Origin: Paenarthrobacter ureafaciens | Lineage (GTDB): Bacteria; Actinomycetota; Actinomycetes; Actinomycetales; Micrococcaceae | NCBI RefSeq assembly: GCF_004028095.1 | Contig: NZ_SBHM01000007.1 | Coordinates: forward strand, 310,001-374,000 | Reading direction: 5' to 3' | Length of the DNA stretch: 64,000 nucleotides | In this document: positions 45,284 through 53,243 of the stretch, one piece after another | Layout: every line of letters starts with the position of its first letter | Numbering within the stretch: the stretch's first letter is position 1 | Translations under genes and position numbers: made by a program | The notes under the pieces: generated by a model | What the model was told of the DNA's origin: nothing | What the model saw: only the letters and a program-made list of their open reading frames with translations | Databases searched by the model: none

Positions 45284-45289
45284 TAGACT
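45284..45289 (+). promoter_or_regulatory. -10 box (TAGACT) of a leaderless promoter for menB
   Basis: TAGACT ends 6 nt before the GTG at 45296, with no ribosome site. Confidence 0.6.
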
Positions 45290-45295
45290 CGGACT

Positions 45296-46243
45296 GTGAA
45301 CAACGATCTCCCTGCCAAGGTTTCCGACGTCTTTGACCCCTCACGCTGGCGCACCGTTTCCGGCTTCGACGACTTCAAGGACATGACGTACCACCGGCAG
45401 GTTGAGCGCACGGCTGACGGAATCAGGGACCTCCCCACCGTCCGGATCGCCTTCAACAGGCCCGAAGTCCGCAACGCGTTCCGCCCCGGCACCGTGGATG
45501 AGCTGTACCGGGCCATGGACCACGCCCGCATGACCCCCGACGTGGCAACGGTGCTGCTCACCGGCAACGGCCCCTCCCCCAAGGACGGCGGACACTCGTT
45601 CTGTTCCGGCGGCGACCAGCGGATCCGCGGCCGGGACGGTTACCGCTATGCAGAAGGTGAAACGCAAGAAAGCATTGACCCCGCCCGCGCCGGCCGGCTC
45701 CACATCCTTGAAGTCCAGCGCCTCATGCGCACCATGCCCAAGGTGGTGATCGCCGTCGTCAACGGTTGGGCGGCCGGCGGCGGCCACTCGCTCCACGTGG
45801 TCAGCGACCTCACCATCGCCTCCCGCCAGCACGGCAAGTTCAAGCAGACGGACGCCACGGTAGGAAGTTTCGACGCCGGATACGGCTCAGCGCTGCTGGC
45901 CCGCCAGATCGGCCAGAAAGCCGCGCGCGAGATCTTCTTCCTGGCCCGCGAATACTCCGCCGAGGACATGGTGCGCATGGGCGCGGTCAACGAGGCGGTG
46001 GACCACGAACGGCTGGAAGAAGTAGCCCTGGAGTACGCTGCGGACATCGCCCGCCAGTCCCCGCAGGCCATCCGCATGCTCAAGTTCGCATTCAACCTGG
46101 CCGACGACGGACTGGCAGGCCAGCAGGTCTTCGCCGGTGAAGCCACCCGCCTGGCCTACATGACGGACGAGGCCGTGGAGGGCAAGGAAGCCTTCCTGCA
46201 GAAACGCGACCCCGACTGGTCCAACTTCCCCTACTACTTCTAG
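45296..46243 (+). CDS. menB: 1,4-dihydroxy-2-naphthoyl-CoA synthase MenB
   Basis: The ring-closing crotonase of menaquinone synthesis, converting o-succinylbenzoyl-CoA. The 315-residue product has FCSGGDQRIRGRDGY, VIAVVNGWAAGGGHSLHVVSDL, and the DATVGSFDAGYGSALLARQ segment with the Asp/Gly pattern specific to MenB, plus the C-terminal DPDWSNFPYYF close. The N-terminal 30-residue extension is as in actinobacterial homologues. The GTG start is supported by the TAGACT box 6 nt upstream. menE follows 7 nt after the stop. Confidence 0.95.
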   Translation: MNNDLPAKVSDVFDPSRWRTVSGFDDFKDMTYHRQVERTADGIRDLPTVRIAFNRPEVRNAFRPGTVDELYRAMDHARMTPDVATVLLTGNGPSPKDGGHSFCSGGDQRIRGRDGYRYAEGETQESIDPARAGRLHILEVQRLMRTMPKVVIAVVNGWAAGGGHSLHVVSDLTIASRQHGKFKQTDATVGSFDAGYGSALLARQIGQKAAREIFFLAREYSAEDMVRMGAVNEAVDHERLEEVALEYAADIARQSPQAIRMLKFAFNLADDGLAGQQVFAGEATRLAYMTDEAVEGKEAFLQKRDPDWSNFPYYF

Positions 46244-46250
46244 GACCGGC

Positions 46251-47390
46251 ATGGACATCGATCCCATCCTGAAGGCCCTGTCCGCTGCCCTCCATGGCGA
46301 GGGCCCCGCCGTCGAAATCGTCACCGACGCGGACGGCCGGCCCAGCGCCGTACCCGTGGAAACCGGCGTCGAGGAAGCTGCCGTGGTGGTCCGCACCTCT
46401 GGCTCCACCGGGACACCCAAGGCGACCGTCCTCACGGTCGATGCGCTCGCGGCGTCGTCCGTGGGCACGGCCATTACGCTGCGCGCCGAGGGCCAGTGGT
46501 TGCTGGCACTTCCGCTCCAGTATGTGGCCGGGGTGCAGGTGCTGGTGCGTTCGCTGTATGCGGGCACCAGGCCGTGGGTGATGGACCTGTCCAGCGGCTT
46601 CACCCCGGAGGCGTTCACGGCCGCCGCGCAGGAGCTGACGGACAAGGTCCGCTTCACGTCGTTGGTGCCCACGCAGCTGCAGCGCCTGCTCGACTCCCCC
46701 GCCCCTGAAGCCCTGGCCGCGCTGCGCCGTTTCAACGCCATCCTGCTGGGCGGCGCCCCCGCTTCCGCCGAGCTGCTCGCGACCGCCCACAGTGAGGGCT
46801 TGAAGGTGGTCACCACCTACGGCTCCGCCGAGACGTGCGGCGGGTGCGTGTACGACGGCGAGCCCCTGGACGGCGTCCAGGTCCGGATCGGCGCCGGCGA
46901 ACTTGAAGGGCGCATCCTGCTGGGCGGCGAAACGGTGGCGGCCGGCTACCTTGACGGCGGCTCTCCCGCAAAGGACGTGTTCTTCGAGGAGGACGGCGTC
47001 CGCTGGTACGTCACCGGCGACCTCGGCGAACTCTCCGACGACGGCAAGCTCACCGTGCTGGGCCGCGCCGACGACGTCATCATCACCGGAGGCGTCAAGG
47101 CCTCCGCCGCGTACATCCAAAGCAAGCTCGAAGAGCTCGACGGCGTCACGGCAGCTTTCGTGGCCGGCGTCCCCTCGCGCGAGTGGGGCCAGGCGGTGGC
47201 AGCGTATGTAGCCATGGAGGATCCGACGCCCGCCGGCATCAAGGGCTTCACTGGCCGCCGCGAGTCAGCCCTGGGAGTCCTCAGCCCCAAAACAGTGCTG
47301 GTGGAGAAGAAACTGCTCATGCTGCCGAACGGGAAACCGGACCGGATGGCCATGACCGAACAGCTCAACCGGCTGCATCAGGGACAATAG
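46251..47390 (+). CDS. menE: o-succinylbenzoate-CoA ligase MenE
   Basis: An adenylate-forming ligase of 379 residues that makes o-succinylbenzoyl-CoA, the MenB substrate. It has VVVRTSGSTGTPKATVLT (P-loop), TTYGSAETCGGCVYDG, YVTGDLGEL and the ADDVIITGGVKASAAYI hinge, and LMLPNGKPDR with the catalytic Lys near the C-terminus. It is shorter than typical acyl-CoA ligases (about 450-500) because the N-terminal domain is reduced, as is common in actinobacterial MenE. It lies 7 nt after menB. Confidence 0.93.
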   Translation: MDIDPILKALSAALHGEGPAVEIVTDADGRPSAVPVETGVEEAAVVVRTSGSTGTPKATVLTVDALAASSVGTAITLRAEGQWLLALPLQYVAGVQVLVRSLYAGTRPWVMDLSSGFTPEAFTAAAQELTDKVRFTSLVPTQLQRLLDSPAPEALAALRRFNAILLGGAPASAELLATAHSEGLKVVTTYGSAETCGGCVYDGEPLDGVQVRIGAGELEGRILLGGETVAAGYLDGGSPAKDVFFEEDGVRWYVTGDLGELSDDGKLTVLGRADDVIITGGVKASAAYIQSKLEELDGVTAAFVAGVPSREWGQAVAAYVAMEDPTPAGIKGFTGRRESALGVLSPKTVLVEKKLLMLPNGKPDRMAMTEQLNRLHQGQ

Positions 47391-47441
47391 GACAGATTCG
47401 TCCCTACCGAAGATCAAAGCGAAACACACGAGGTACTGCAC

Positions 47442-48320
47442 GTGGCGACAGCTGCACAATGGATTCAAGGAGCCAGGCTCCGAACACTGCCCGCGGCGAT
47501 CGCGCCGGTCCTGATCGGCTCCGCGGCGGCGTTTGAACTCCAGGCATTCAAGCTGCCGAACGCCATCCTCGCCGCACTTGTGGCTCTGCTGCTCCAGGTC
47601 GGCGTGAACTACGCCAACGACTACTCCGATGGCATTCGCGGCACCGATGAGGAACGCGTGGGGCCGCTGCGCCTGGTAGGTTCCGGCGTTGCCAGGCCTG
47701 AGCAAGTGAAGTGGGCCGCGTTCGGGCTGTTCGGGCTGGCCATGCTGTGCGGTTTGATCCTGGTGATCATCACCCAGGCGTGGTGGCTGATCCTGGTGGG
47801 CATCGGCTGCGTCCTGGCCGCCTGGGGCTACACCGGGGGCAAGAACCCCTATGGCTACATGGGCCTGGGCGATGTGTTCGTCTTCGTGTTCTTCGGGCTC
47901 GTGGCTACGCTCGGAACCACCTACACCCAGGCAGGGCAGGTGAGCCTCGCCGCCGTCGTAGGTGCGATCGGAACCGGCCTGATTGCGTGCGCCCTGCTGA
48001 TGGCCAACAACGTGCGGGACATTCCCACGGATACCGCCGCCGGCAAGCGCACCCTGGCTGTCCGGCTGGGTGACCGCCACGCCCGCGAAAGCTACGTGCT
48101 GATGCTCGGTGTGGCGATCCTGCTGGTCATCGTGCTGGCACCCACCAAGCCGTGGATGCTGATTGTGCTGCTGCTGATCCCCGCTTGCCTCATGCCGGCC
48201 TGGCTCATGATCAACGGCAAGAAGCGCAAGAGCCTCATTCCGGTGCTCAAGCAGACCGGCCTGATCAACCTCGGCTACAGCCTGCTGTTCTCGCTCGGAC
48301 TGATCCTCACCCGGATTTAG
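47442..48320 (+). CDS. menA: 1,4-dihydroxy-2-naphthoate polyprenyltransferase MenA
   Basis: A UbiA-superfamily membrane prenyltransferase of 292 residues that adds the isoprenoid tail to dihydroxynaphthoate. The first Asp-rich motif NYANDYSDGIRGTDEERVG and the second DIPTDTAAGKRTLAVRLGDRHAR are intact, with eight or nine helices. The GTG at 47442 is used, 51 nt after menE. Its stop overlaps the stop of the convergent DUF4229 gene by three bases. Confidence 0.93.
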   Translation: MATAAQWIQGARLRTLPAAIAPVLIGSAAAFELQAFKLPNAILAALVALLLQVGVNYANDYSDGIRGTDEERVGPLRLVGSGVARPEQVKWAAFGLFGLAMLCGLILVIITQAWWLILVGIGCVLAAWGYTGGKNPYGYMGLGDVFVFVFFGLVATLGTTYTQAGQVSLAAVVGAIGTGLIACALLMANNVRDIPTDTAAGKRTLAVRLGDRHARESYVLMLGVAILLVIVLAPTKPWMLIVLLLIPACLMPAWLMINGKKRKSLIPVLKQTGLINLGYSLLFSLGLILTRI

Positions 48321-48622
48321 GCGTTGGGCCGCTTGTCCGTGTTGATGGATACGTCCGGGTTCTGCTCCACCAGGCCATCCTCGGCAGCGGCATCGTCCAC
48401 TTCGCCCGCAGTGCGCATGGGTTTGGCACGCCCGGAGAAACGTTCACGCATGGCCGCCGTGGCCTCGTCACGCTGCTTCTGGAAGAACAGGTAGCTGATG
48501 GCAAAGGCGATCAGCCCGGCAAAGATCACTGCCAGGAACACTCCGGTCCCCAAAAACAGGAAAAGGACGAACAGAGGCACGAAAAGCGCCAAACGGATCA
48601 GGGAATACTTCAGGAAAGCCAC
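48317..48622 (-). CDS. DUF4229 small membrane protein
   Basis: A protein of 101 residues with two adjacent membrane helices (about 5-50), a basic FFQKQRDEATAAMRERFSGR segment and an acidic tail. It matches the DUF4229 proteins usually found next to menA in actinobacteria; the function is unknown. The GTG start at 48622 is preceded at 6 nt by TAAACT, a leaderless promoter geometry. Confidence 0.85.
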   Translation of the reverse strand: MAFLKYSLIRLALFVPLFVLFLFLGTGVFLAVIFAGLIAFAISYLFFQKQRDEATAAMRERFSGRAKPMRTAGEVDDAAAEDGLVEQNPDVSINTDKRPNA

Positions 48623-48628
48623 CCTTCA

Positions 48629-48634
48629 AGTTTA
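48629..48634 (-). promoter_or_regulatory. -10 box (TAAACT) of a leaderless promoter for the DUF4229 gene
   Basis: TAAACT on the minus strand, 6 nt before the GTG at 48622. Confidence 0.6.
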
Positions 48635-48700
48635 GCCGCCCGATTCATTGCACTCTGATCACAGCCTTTGGAGGGGATCCAGCGAACCGCTCCGGGCGAC

Positions 48701-48706
48701 TAGACT
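48701..48706 (+). promoter_or_regulatory. -10 box (TAGACT) of a leaderless promoter for the PLDc_N gene
   Basis: TAGACT ends 6 nt before the ATG at 48713. Confidence 0.6.
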
Positions 48707-48712
48707 TGGTGC

Positions 48713-49156
48713 ATGCTCCGGGTTGTTGGCGTCGTCGTCGTCCTTGTTGTCTTCGTGTACGCCCTTGTGGATGTCATCCGTACGGACCGCCACGCCACCC
48801 GCGGGATTTCCAAACCGGCCTGGATCGTGGTCATGATCGTCTTGCCTGTGCTTGGCGCCATTCTCTGGTTTATCTTCGGCCGCCCCTACGGCAAGCCTTC
48901 GGCACAACCCGTCCGCCGCTACCCCACGGCCCCCGACGACGATCCCGAGTTCCTCCGCAACCTCGAACTCCGCCGGCGGAACCAGGCAGAAGAAGAACGG
49001 CTGAAGAAGCTCAAGGCCGAGCTCGACGCCAAGGAGCGCAAGCTCAAGGATTCCAAGGGCCCGGAGGGAACGGGCGGGCCCAAGGGCAAAGGTTTTGCTA
49101 CCGGTGAGGCCAAGCATGGCGAGCCGGACCCCCATGATACCGACGAGCTGAAGTAG
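48713..49156 (+). CDS. PLDc_N domain membrane protein
   Basis: A protein of 147 residues with two membrane helices (5-22 and 43-60) joined by the VDVIRTDRHATRGISKPAWI loop, the PLD-nuclease N-terminal domain that anchors phospholipase D-like proteins but is often found alone in actinobacteria. After the second helix comes a cytoplasmic charged coiled coil (EFLRNLELRRRNQAEEERLK onward) and a Gly/Lys-rich tail. Function unknown. The next gene starts 5 nt after its stop. Confidence 0.85.
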   Translation: MLRVVGVVVVLVVFVYALVDVIRTDRHATRGISKPAWIVVMIVLPVLGAILWFIFGRPYGKPSAQPVRRYPTAPDDDPEFLRNLELRRRNQAEEERLKKLKAELDAKERKLKDSKGPEGTGGPKGKGFATGEAKHGEPDPHDTDELK

Positions 49157-49161
49157 GTAAT

Positions 49162-49710
49162 ATGGCCACACCAGCGCCTCCGCCACGTCCCGGTGTAACG
49201 CTCTCCGCACCACCGCCCATAGCCGTTGCTACGGAGGCACCTGGTCCGGCCAAGGTGTCGCGCTCCTTGTGGGTGGCAAGCTTCGTTGCCGGAGCAGCGT
49301 TGATCGTGACGGATTTCCTCGGCAGGAACTCCCATTTCGAACGGCTCAAGGGCGTCATCGAAGGCATGGTCCCGGCTGGTGACGCTGAGTCACTGGAGGG
49401 CGCCACCGCCGTCGTTTTCCTGGGAAGCCTGTGCATGCTGGCGCTGGTGATCGCCATGGAGGCCGTCCTCCTGGCGATTATCTTCAAGCGCAGGAGCTGG
49501 GCACGATGGGCGCTGGCACCCTTGGTCCTGCTGCACGCCGTGGTCACCGTGATCATCTCGGACTTCGTCGTTGCGCCGGGTTCCGACGGTGTCCTGGCCA
49601 CCGTGCTGCTGGCCGCCCAATACATTTTGGCCGCGGCCGGACTGATCCTGCTCTTCCTCCCCGCCACAACGGCGTGGCTCAGGAGCGGGCGGGAGCAGCA
49701 GCCGGAATAG
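49162..49710 (+). CDS. Uncharacterised four-helix membrane protein
   Basis: A protein of 182 residues with a Pro/Ala-rich cytoplasmic tail (1-35) and four predicted membrane helices (about 37-52, 82-107, 115-133, 140-165). There is no catalytic motif and I do not recognise the family. It is probably co-transcribed with the PLDc_N gene. Its last 32 bases overlap the end of the convergent iniC-like gene. Confidence 0.7.
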   Translation: MATPAPPPRPGVTLSAPPPIAVATEAPGPAKVSRSLWVASFVAGAALIVTDFLGRNSHFERLKGVIEGMVPAGDAESLEGATAVVFLGSLCMLALVIAMEAVLLAIIFKRRSWARWALAPLVLLHAVVTVIISDFVVAPGSDGVLATVLLAAQYILAAAGLILLFLPATTAWLRSGREQQPE

Positions 49711-51184
49711 CCGCCAGCATCCCTTCGCAGCTGCGGATCACCACGCGGCAAGCATCCAGGGCTGACGGCTCGGTGAGCGGGTTCTCGGCGATCAGCCGCC
49801 AACGGTTCAGGCTCGCCCGCGCAGCCTCGCTGATGGCGTCGTCGTCCGCGTCCTGTGCGACTCCCAGCCGGTGAGCCGGCAGGGTCCCGCGGCCACCCAC
49901 CAGCCGTTCGGCTTCGGTGGCGAGCTCCGGAGTGAGGCCCGCGCCTTCGGTCCTCAGCTTTGCCAGCAGCTTCAGTTCCCGGAATTCGTGCGCGCCCGCC
50001 TGCAACCGTTCCATGGCCGTGAGCAGCCGGGCGGCATCCCCGCTCGCTGCTGCGCCGGCCGTCCCGGCAGTGCGGAGCAAAGCTTCCAAACCCACGACGG
50101 CGGCCCTGGCCTTGAGTGCCTCGGCCCGCGTCTGGAAGAGCGCGGCGACCGTTTGAAGCAGTTGGCCCAAGCCGCTGCGCCGGGCAAGCTCGTGGGCCAG
50201 GTTGGTGGGGTCGCTGATGCCGCCATTGATCAGCGCCACCCCGAGCCGGATCCCGAACAACCCAAACCGCGCAACCAGGGAAGCCTTGGCGCCTTGTTCC
50301 ACACCGGCGGGTTCCGGTGAACGGACAAAACGGTCCACGGACAGCAGGGTTTTGTCGCGTTGGGCCTTGTCCATTCCGGCCAAGGCAACCATGACCTCAA
50401 AGTCGGTTTGACGCATGGTTCTGGAGCTTTGGGCCAGGAGGCCTGCCACCGGGACGACGCCCAGGGCCAAGGGCTTGAGGTTCTGGTCCCGACTGTAGCG
50501 GTCGGCGATCACAGCGGCCGATATCAGGGAGTCGATCCGGCCCGCTCCGATCTCGTCCGCTCGCGAGAGCACGGCCAAGGCGTTGACGGTCCCGGACTTC
50601 CCGGCAGCGTTGTCCTTGAATGACTCGAGGAAACGCACGTCCGAGGCGTGCAGGTGCCTCATCAAATAAATGACGGCATCGGCAGACGACGGCGCGTTCT
50701 CCGGAAGAAGGAATGCCGTTGACCGTCCGGAGACGTCCTGGGAGAGGGAGGCAATGCCGGGAGTATCTATCAGGGTGAGGTCCCTGAGGCTGGCGGCCGG
50801 CCAGTCAACCACCAGGCGGTCAACATCTTCCGCCTGGATGTCCCCCAATTGAAAGACCAGCCGGCCGTCTTCCCTGGTGACCGGCAAGGTGCGGGGCTCG
50901 CCCGCAAGGGGGTGGAGCGTCACACGGGGTGTTGCTCCGTACCGGTACCAAGTAACTATGCGTGTGCATTCACCGGCGTCGGTGGGTGCGATCTCCTCGC
51001 CGATGACTGCGTTGAGCAACGTGGACTTACCGGCCTTCACCATGCCGGCCACCGCAATGCGCAGCGGCCCGTCCAGGCGGTCCGCCAGGTCGTCGATGAC
51101 CGCGAGCGCCCGGGCGTCGCCGTCGTAAATCTGCCTGGCCTGCTGCAGCAACACTGCGGCGTCGGCTACCACCTGACCATTCAT
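49679..51184 (-). CDS. Dynamin-like GTPase, IniC-like
   Basis: A bacterial dynamin-like protein of 501 residues. G1 is GMVKAGKSTLLNAVIGEE, the switch threonine region follows in DAGECTRIVTW, G3 is LIDTPGIASLS and the G4-like motif is LSRADEIG. The rest is helical (stalk-like), with no strong membrane helix. Its start overlaps the IniA-like gene by four bases, so the two are made together, as in mycobacterial iniA-iniC and other paired bacterial dynamins that bend or repair the membrane. The name rests on gene order and the adjoining IniB-type protein. Confidence 0.85.
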   Translation of the reverse strand: MNGQVVADAAVLLQQARQIYDGDARALAVIDDLADRLDGPLRIAVAGMVKAGKSTLLNAVIGEEIAPTDAGECTRIVTWYRYGATPRVTLHPLAGEPRTLPVTREDGRLVFQLGDIQAEDVDRLVVDWPAASLRDLTLIDTPGIASLSQDVSGRSTAFLLPENAPSSADAVIYLMRHLHASDVRFLESFKDNAAGKSGTVNALAVLSRADEIGAGRIDSLISAAVIADRYSRDQNLKPLALGVVPVAGLLAQSSRTMRQTDFEVMVALAGMDKAQRDKTLLSVDRFVRSPEPAGVEQGAKASLVARFGLFGIRLGVALINGGISDPTNLAHELARRSGLGQLLQTVAALFQTRAEALKARAAVVGLEALLRTAGTAGAAASGDAARLLTAMERLQAGAHEFRELKLLAKLRTEGAGLTPELATEAERLVGGRGTLPAHRLGVAQDADDDAISEAARASLNRWRLIAENPLTEPSALDACRVVIRSCEGMLAAIPAAAPARS

Positions 51185-53115
51185 CCGGCCCGCACCGCGG
51201 TGGCTTGGGAAGCCTGCTGCTGTTCAGGTGCGGCCGGCCGCTTCTCCGGTGCGGGGTGCCTCGCGTCGGCGGCACTTCCTTGCAGCTGCGTAGCTGCCTG
51301 GTGCAGGGCGTCCACCGTCTTGAGCTGGGTCCGGATCTCCTTCATGCGCAGGTCGCGTTCCACCGCGTAGGTGGCGGCGGCCTTTTGCGCGGCGGCCACG
51401 GAATCGGTAAGGGAACGGTGGTGTTCGTCAGCGATCTCGGTGAAGTGGTCCCGGGTTTCCCGCTGCACCATCCTTAAACGGTCTTTCAGCTGCTTTCCCA
51501 CTTGGAAGACGATGTCGTCGATTTGCTTCCGGACCAGAGTCTTCGCTTCGGCCTGGCGTCGTTTGAGCCGTGCTTCCTTCTCTTCGCGGTAGGCCTTCCT
51601 GCCGAGCATAAGCCCTGCCCCGACGGACAGCGGGTTGATCAGGGCCATGCCGAAGATGCCCGTCAGCAGGCCGAACATCAGCACCCCGCCGTACGAGCCG
51701 CGCATGCCGATGAGGAGTTTCTGGAGCGGTCCCAGGCGCCCGTCTTCCATGGTGGGCATTTCGCCGACCGGATCCAGTACCCCGCCCGTATCTGCGACGT
51801 TGGTCAGGGGCAGCGCGACCACTTCCTCGGAGAAGTGTTCGGCGACTTGGAAGGCAAGCCACTGGGAGCGCTCGCTGGTCCAAATGAAAGTGTCGGAGAT
51901 GGCGGCAGCCGTGCTTTGCTCCAGCCAGACGGTGAACTGATCCCATGCCGGACCCGGGTCGCCTTGGTCGATGGCGGTCTCGGCTTCGCGTTGGATGCGC
52001 CGGAGCCTGTCCCTGAGGTCGTACTCCATGTCCGCTATGAGATCGCCGATTCCGTCGTTGAGGGTGGTCTGCCAGCGGGAGGAGCGTTTCCTGAGCGCGT
52101 CGGCTTCCTGTTTGGCGGCCTGTAGGTCGGCGATCATCTGCGGGGTGCCTTCAGGGTTTTCCAGCGCTGACAGTTCGGATTGGAGGGAGAGCCTGAGGTG
52201 TTCGGTGACGGTCAACAGGTCCTGCGCCACAGAACGACGCCGGAGCGTGGCGGCTTTGCCCACGACGTCGTTGCGAAGCGACGTGATGAGCGCCGGGAAG
52301 CCTGACTCGTCGTTGAGTTCCTTATCCTTCAAGCGCGCAGCCTGCAGCCTGAGCTCCGAGGATACGGGGAACAGGGGAATTCCGGGCCCTACCTCGGACA
52401 AGTGCTGCCGGTCGAGCGCCTCGATCTGCCGCCAGCTGGGATACAGGTCGGTCTTGGTGAGCGCTGCGAGGACGTTCGGGCTGACGCGCATGGCCTGGCG
52501 AAGGAACCGGATTTCGGGTTCGGTGTATTCCTGGGAGGCGTCGGAGACGAACAACACTGCGTGTGCCGACGGCAAGGCGGTGAGGGTGGTGAGCGTGTGG
52601 CTGGAACCGAGGCCGCCCACGCCGGGGGAATCCACCAGGGTCAGTCCGCCTGCGAGGAGTTGGCGGGGCAGCGCGACTTCGGCTGCCGCAAGGTTCTTGG
52701 CGTTTCCGGGGTTGCCGGCTTCCGAAACGTACGCGGCAAGTTCGTTGATGTTGACCGGCCGGCGTTCCAGCTGGTCACTTCCCGCAGGGGCAGCTTGGGT
52801 GGCAGGGTCCTGTTCCGGTGCTTGCGGGCCCTTGGCCACCAACACCGAGGCCGATGGCGCGTCCCCGTGCTTCACCACGGTGGGCACGGAGGTGGCGACG
52901 TCGTCGTCCACCGGACAAACCGGAGCGTTGACCAAGGCATTGATGAGCTGGCTCTTGCCCTGCTTGAACTCGCCCACCACGATCACGCGGACGCTGGGGT
53001 CAAGCAAACGACGCCGGGTCTGCTCCAGCCGGCGTCGAAGGTCGTTCCTCTCCCCTGCCCCCACCAATTCCATGCCCTGTTCCACCAAAGTGGCCATGCG
53101 TTCGGTTTCCGTCAC
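51181..53115 (-). CDS. Dynamin-like GTPase, IniA-like
   Basis: A dynamin-like GTPase of 644 residues. G1 is VVGEFKQGKSQLINALV near residue 40, G3 is LVDSPGVGGLGS and G4 is ALTKTDLYPSW. A long helical stalk follows; near 490-520 a hydrophobic hairpin (GGVLMFGLLTGIFGMALINP, then LSVGAGLMLG) is the likely membrane-insertion paddle, then a coiled coil to the end. In mycobacteria IniA remodels membranes and is induced by cell-wall drugs. The GTG at 53115 has an AAAGGATC ribosome site. It is separated from iniB by a strong hairpin. Confidence 0.87.
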   Translation of the reverse strand: MTETERMATLVEQGMELVGAGERNDLRRRLEQTRRRLLDPSVRVIVVGEFKQGKSQLINALVNAPVCPVDDDVATSVPTVVKHGDAPSASVLVAKGPQAPEQDPATQAAPAGSDQLERRPVNINELAAYVSEAGNPGNAKNLAAAEVALPRQLLAGGLTLVDSPGVGGLGSSHTLTTLTALPSAHAVLFVSDASQEYTEPEIRFLRQAMRVSPNVLAALTKTDLYPSWRQIEALDRQHLSEVGPGIPLFPVSSELRLQAARLKDKELNDESGFPALITSLRNDVVGKAATLRRRSVAQDLLTVTEHLRLSLQSELSALENPEGTPQMIADLQAAKQEADALRKRSSRWQTTLNDGIGDLIADMEYDLRDRLRRIQREAETAIDQGDPGPAWDQFTVWLEQSTAAAISDTFIWTSERSQWLAFQVAEHFSEEVVALPLTNVADTGGVLDPVGEMPTMEDGRLGPLQKLLIGMRGSYGGVLMFGLLTGIFGMALINPLSVGAGLMLGRKAYREEKEARLKRRQAEAKTLVRKQIDDIVFQVGKQLKDRLRMVQRETRDHFTEIADEHHRSLTDSVAAAQKAAATYAVERDLRMKEIRTQLKTVDALHQAATQLQGSAADARHPAPEKRPAAPEQQQASQATAVRAG

Positions 53116-53162
53116 AGCTGATCCTTTGTTTGCGACCTCAAGTATGTGAATGTCCGGCGAAA

Positions 53163-53196
53163 GTGCCCGGCAGGTGGTTTCCCGCCTGCCGGGCAC
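53163..53196 (-). terminator. Intercistronic hairpin between iniB-like and iniA-like genes
   Basis: A perfect 12-bp stem GTGCCCGGCAGG/CCTGCCGGGCAC with a 10-nt loop in the 128-bp gap. Without a long U-tract it may act as a partial terminator or RNA-processing site that keeps iniB expression above iniAC. Confidence 0.6.
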
Positions 53197-53243
53197 TGCC
53201 GGGGCCTTTCCTTGCTGGCCTCTAAACCGGTTGGCTCCCGGTA

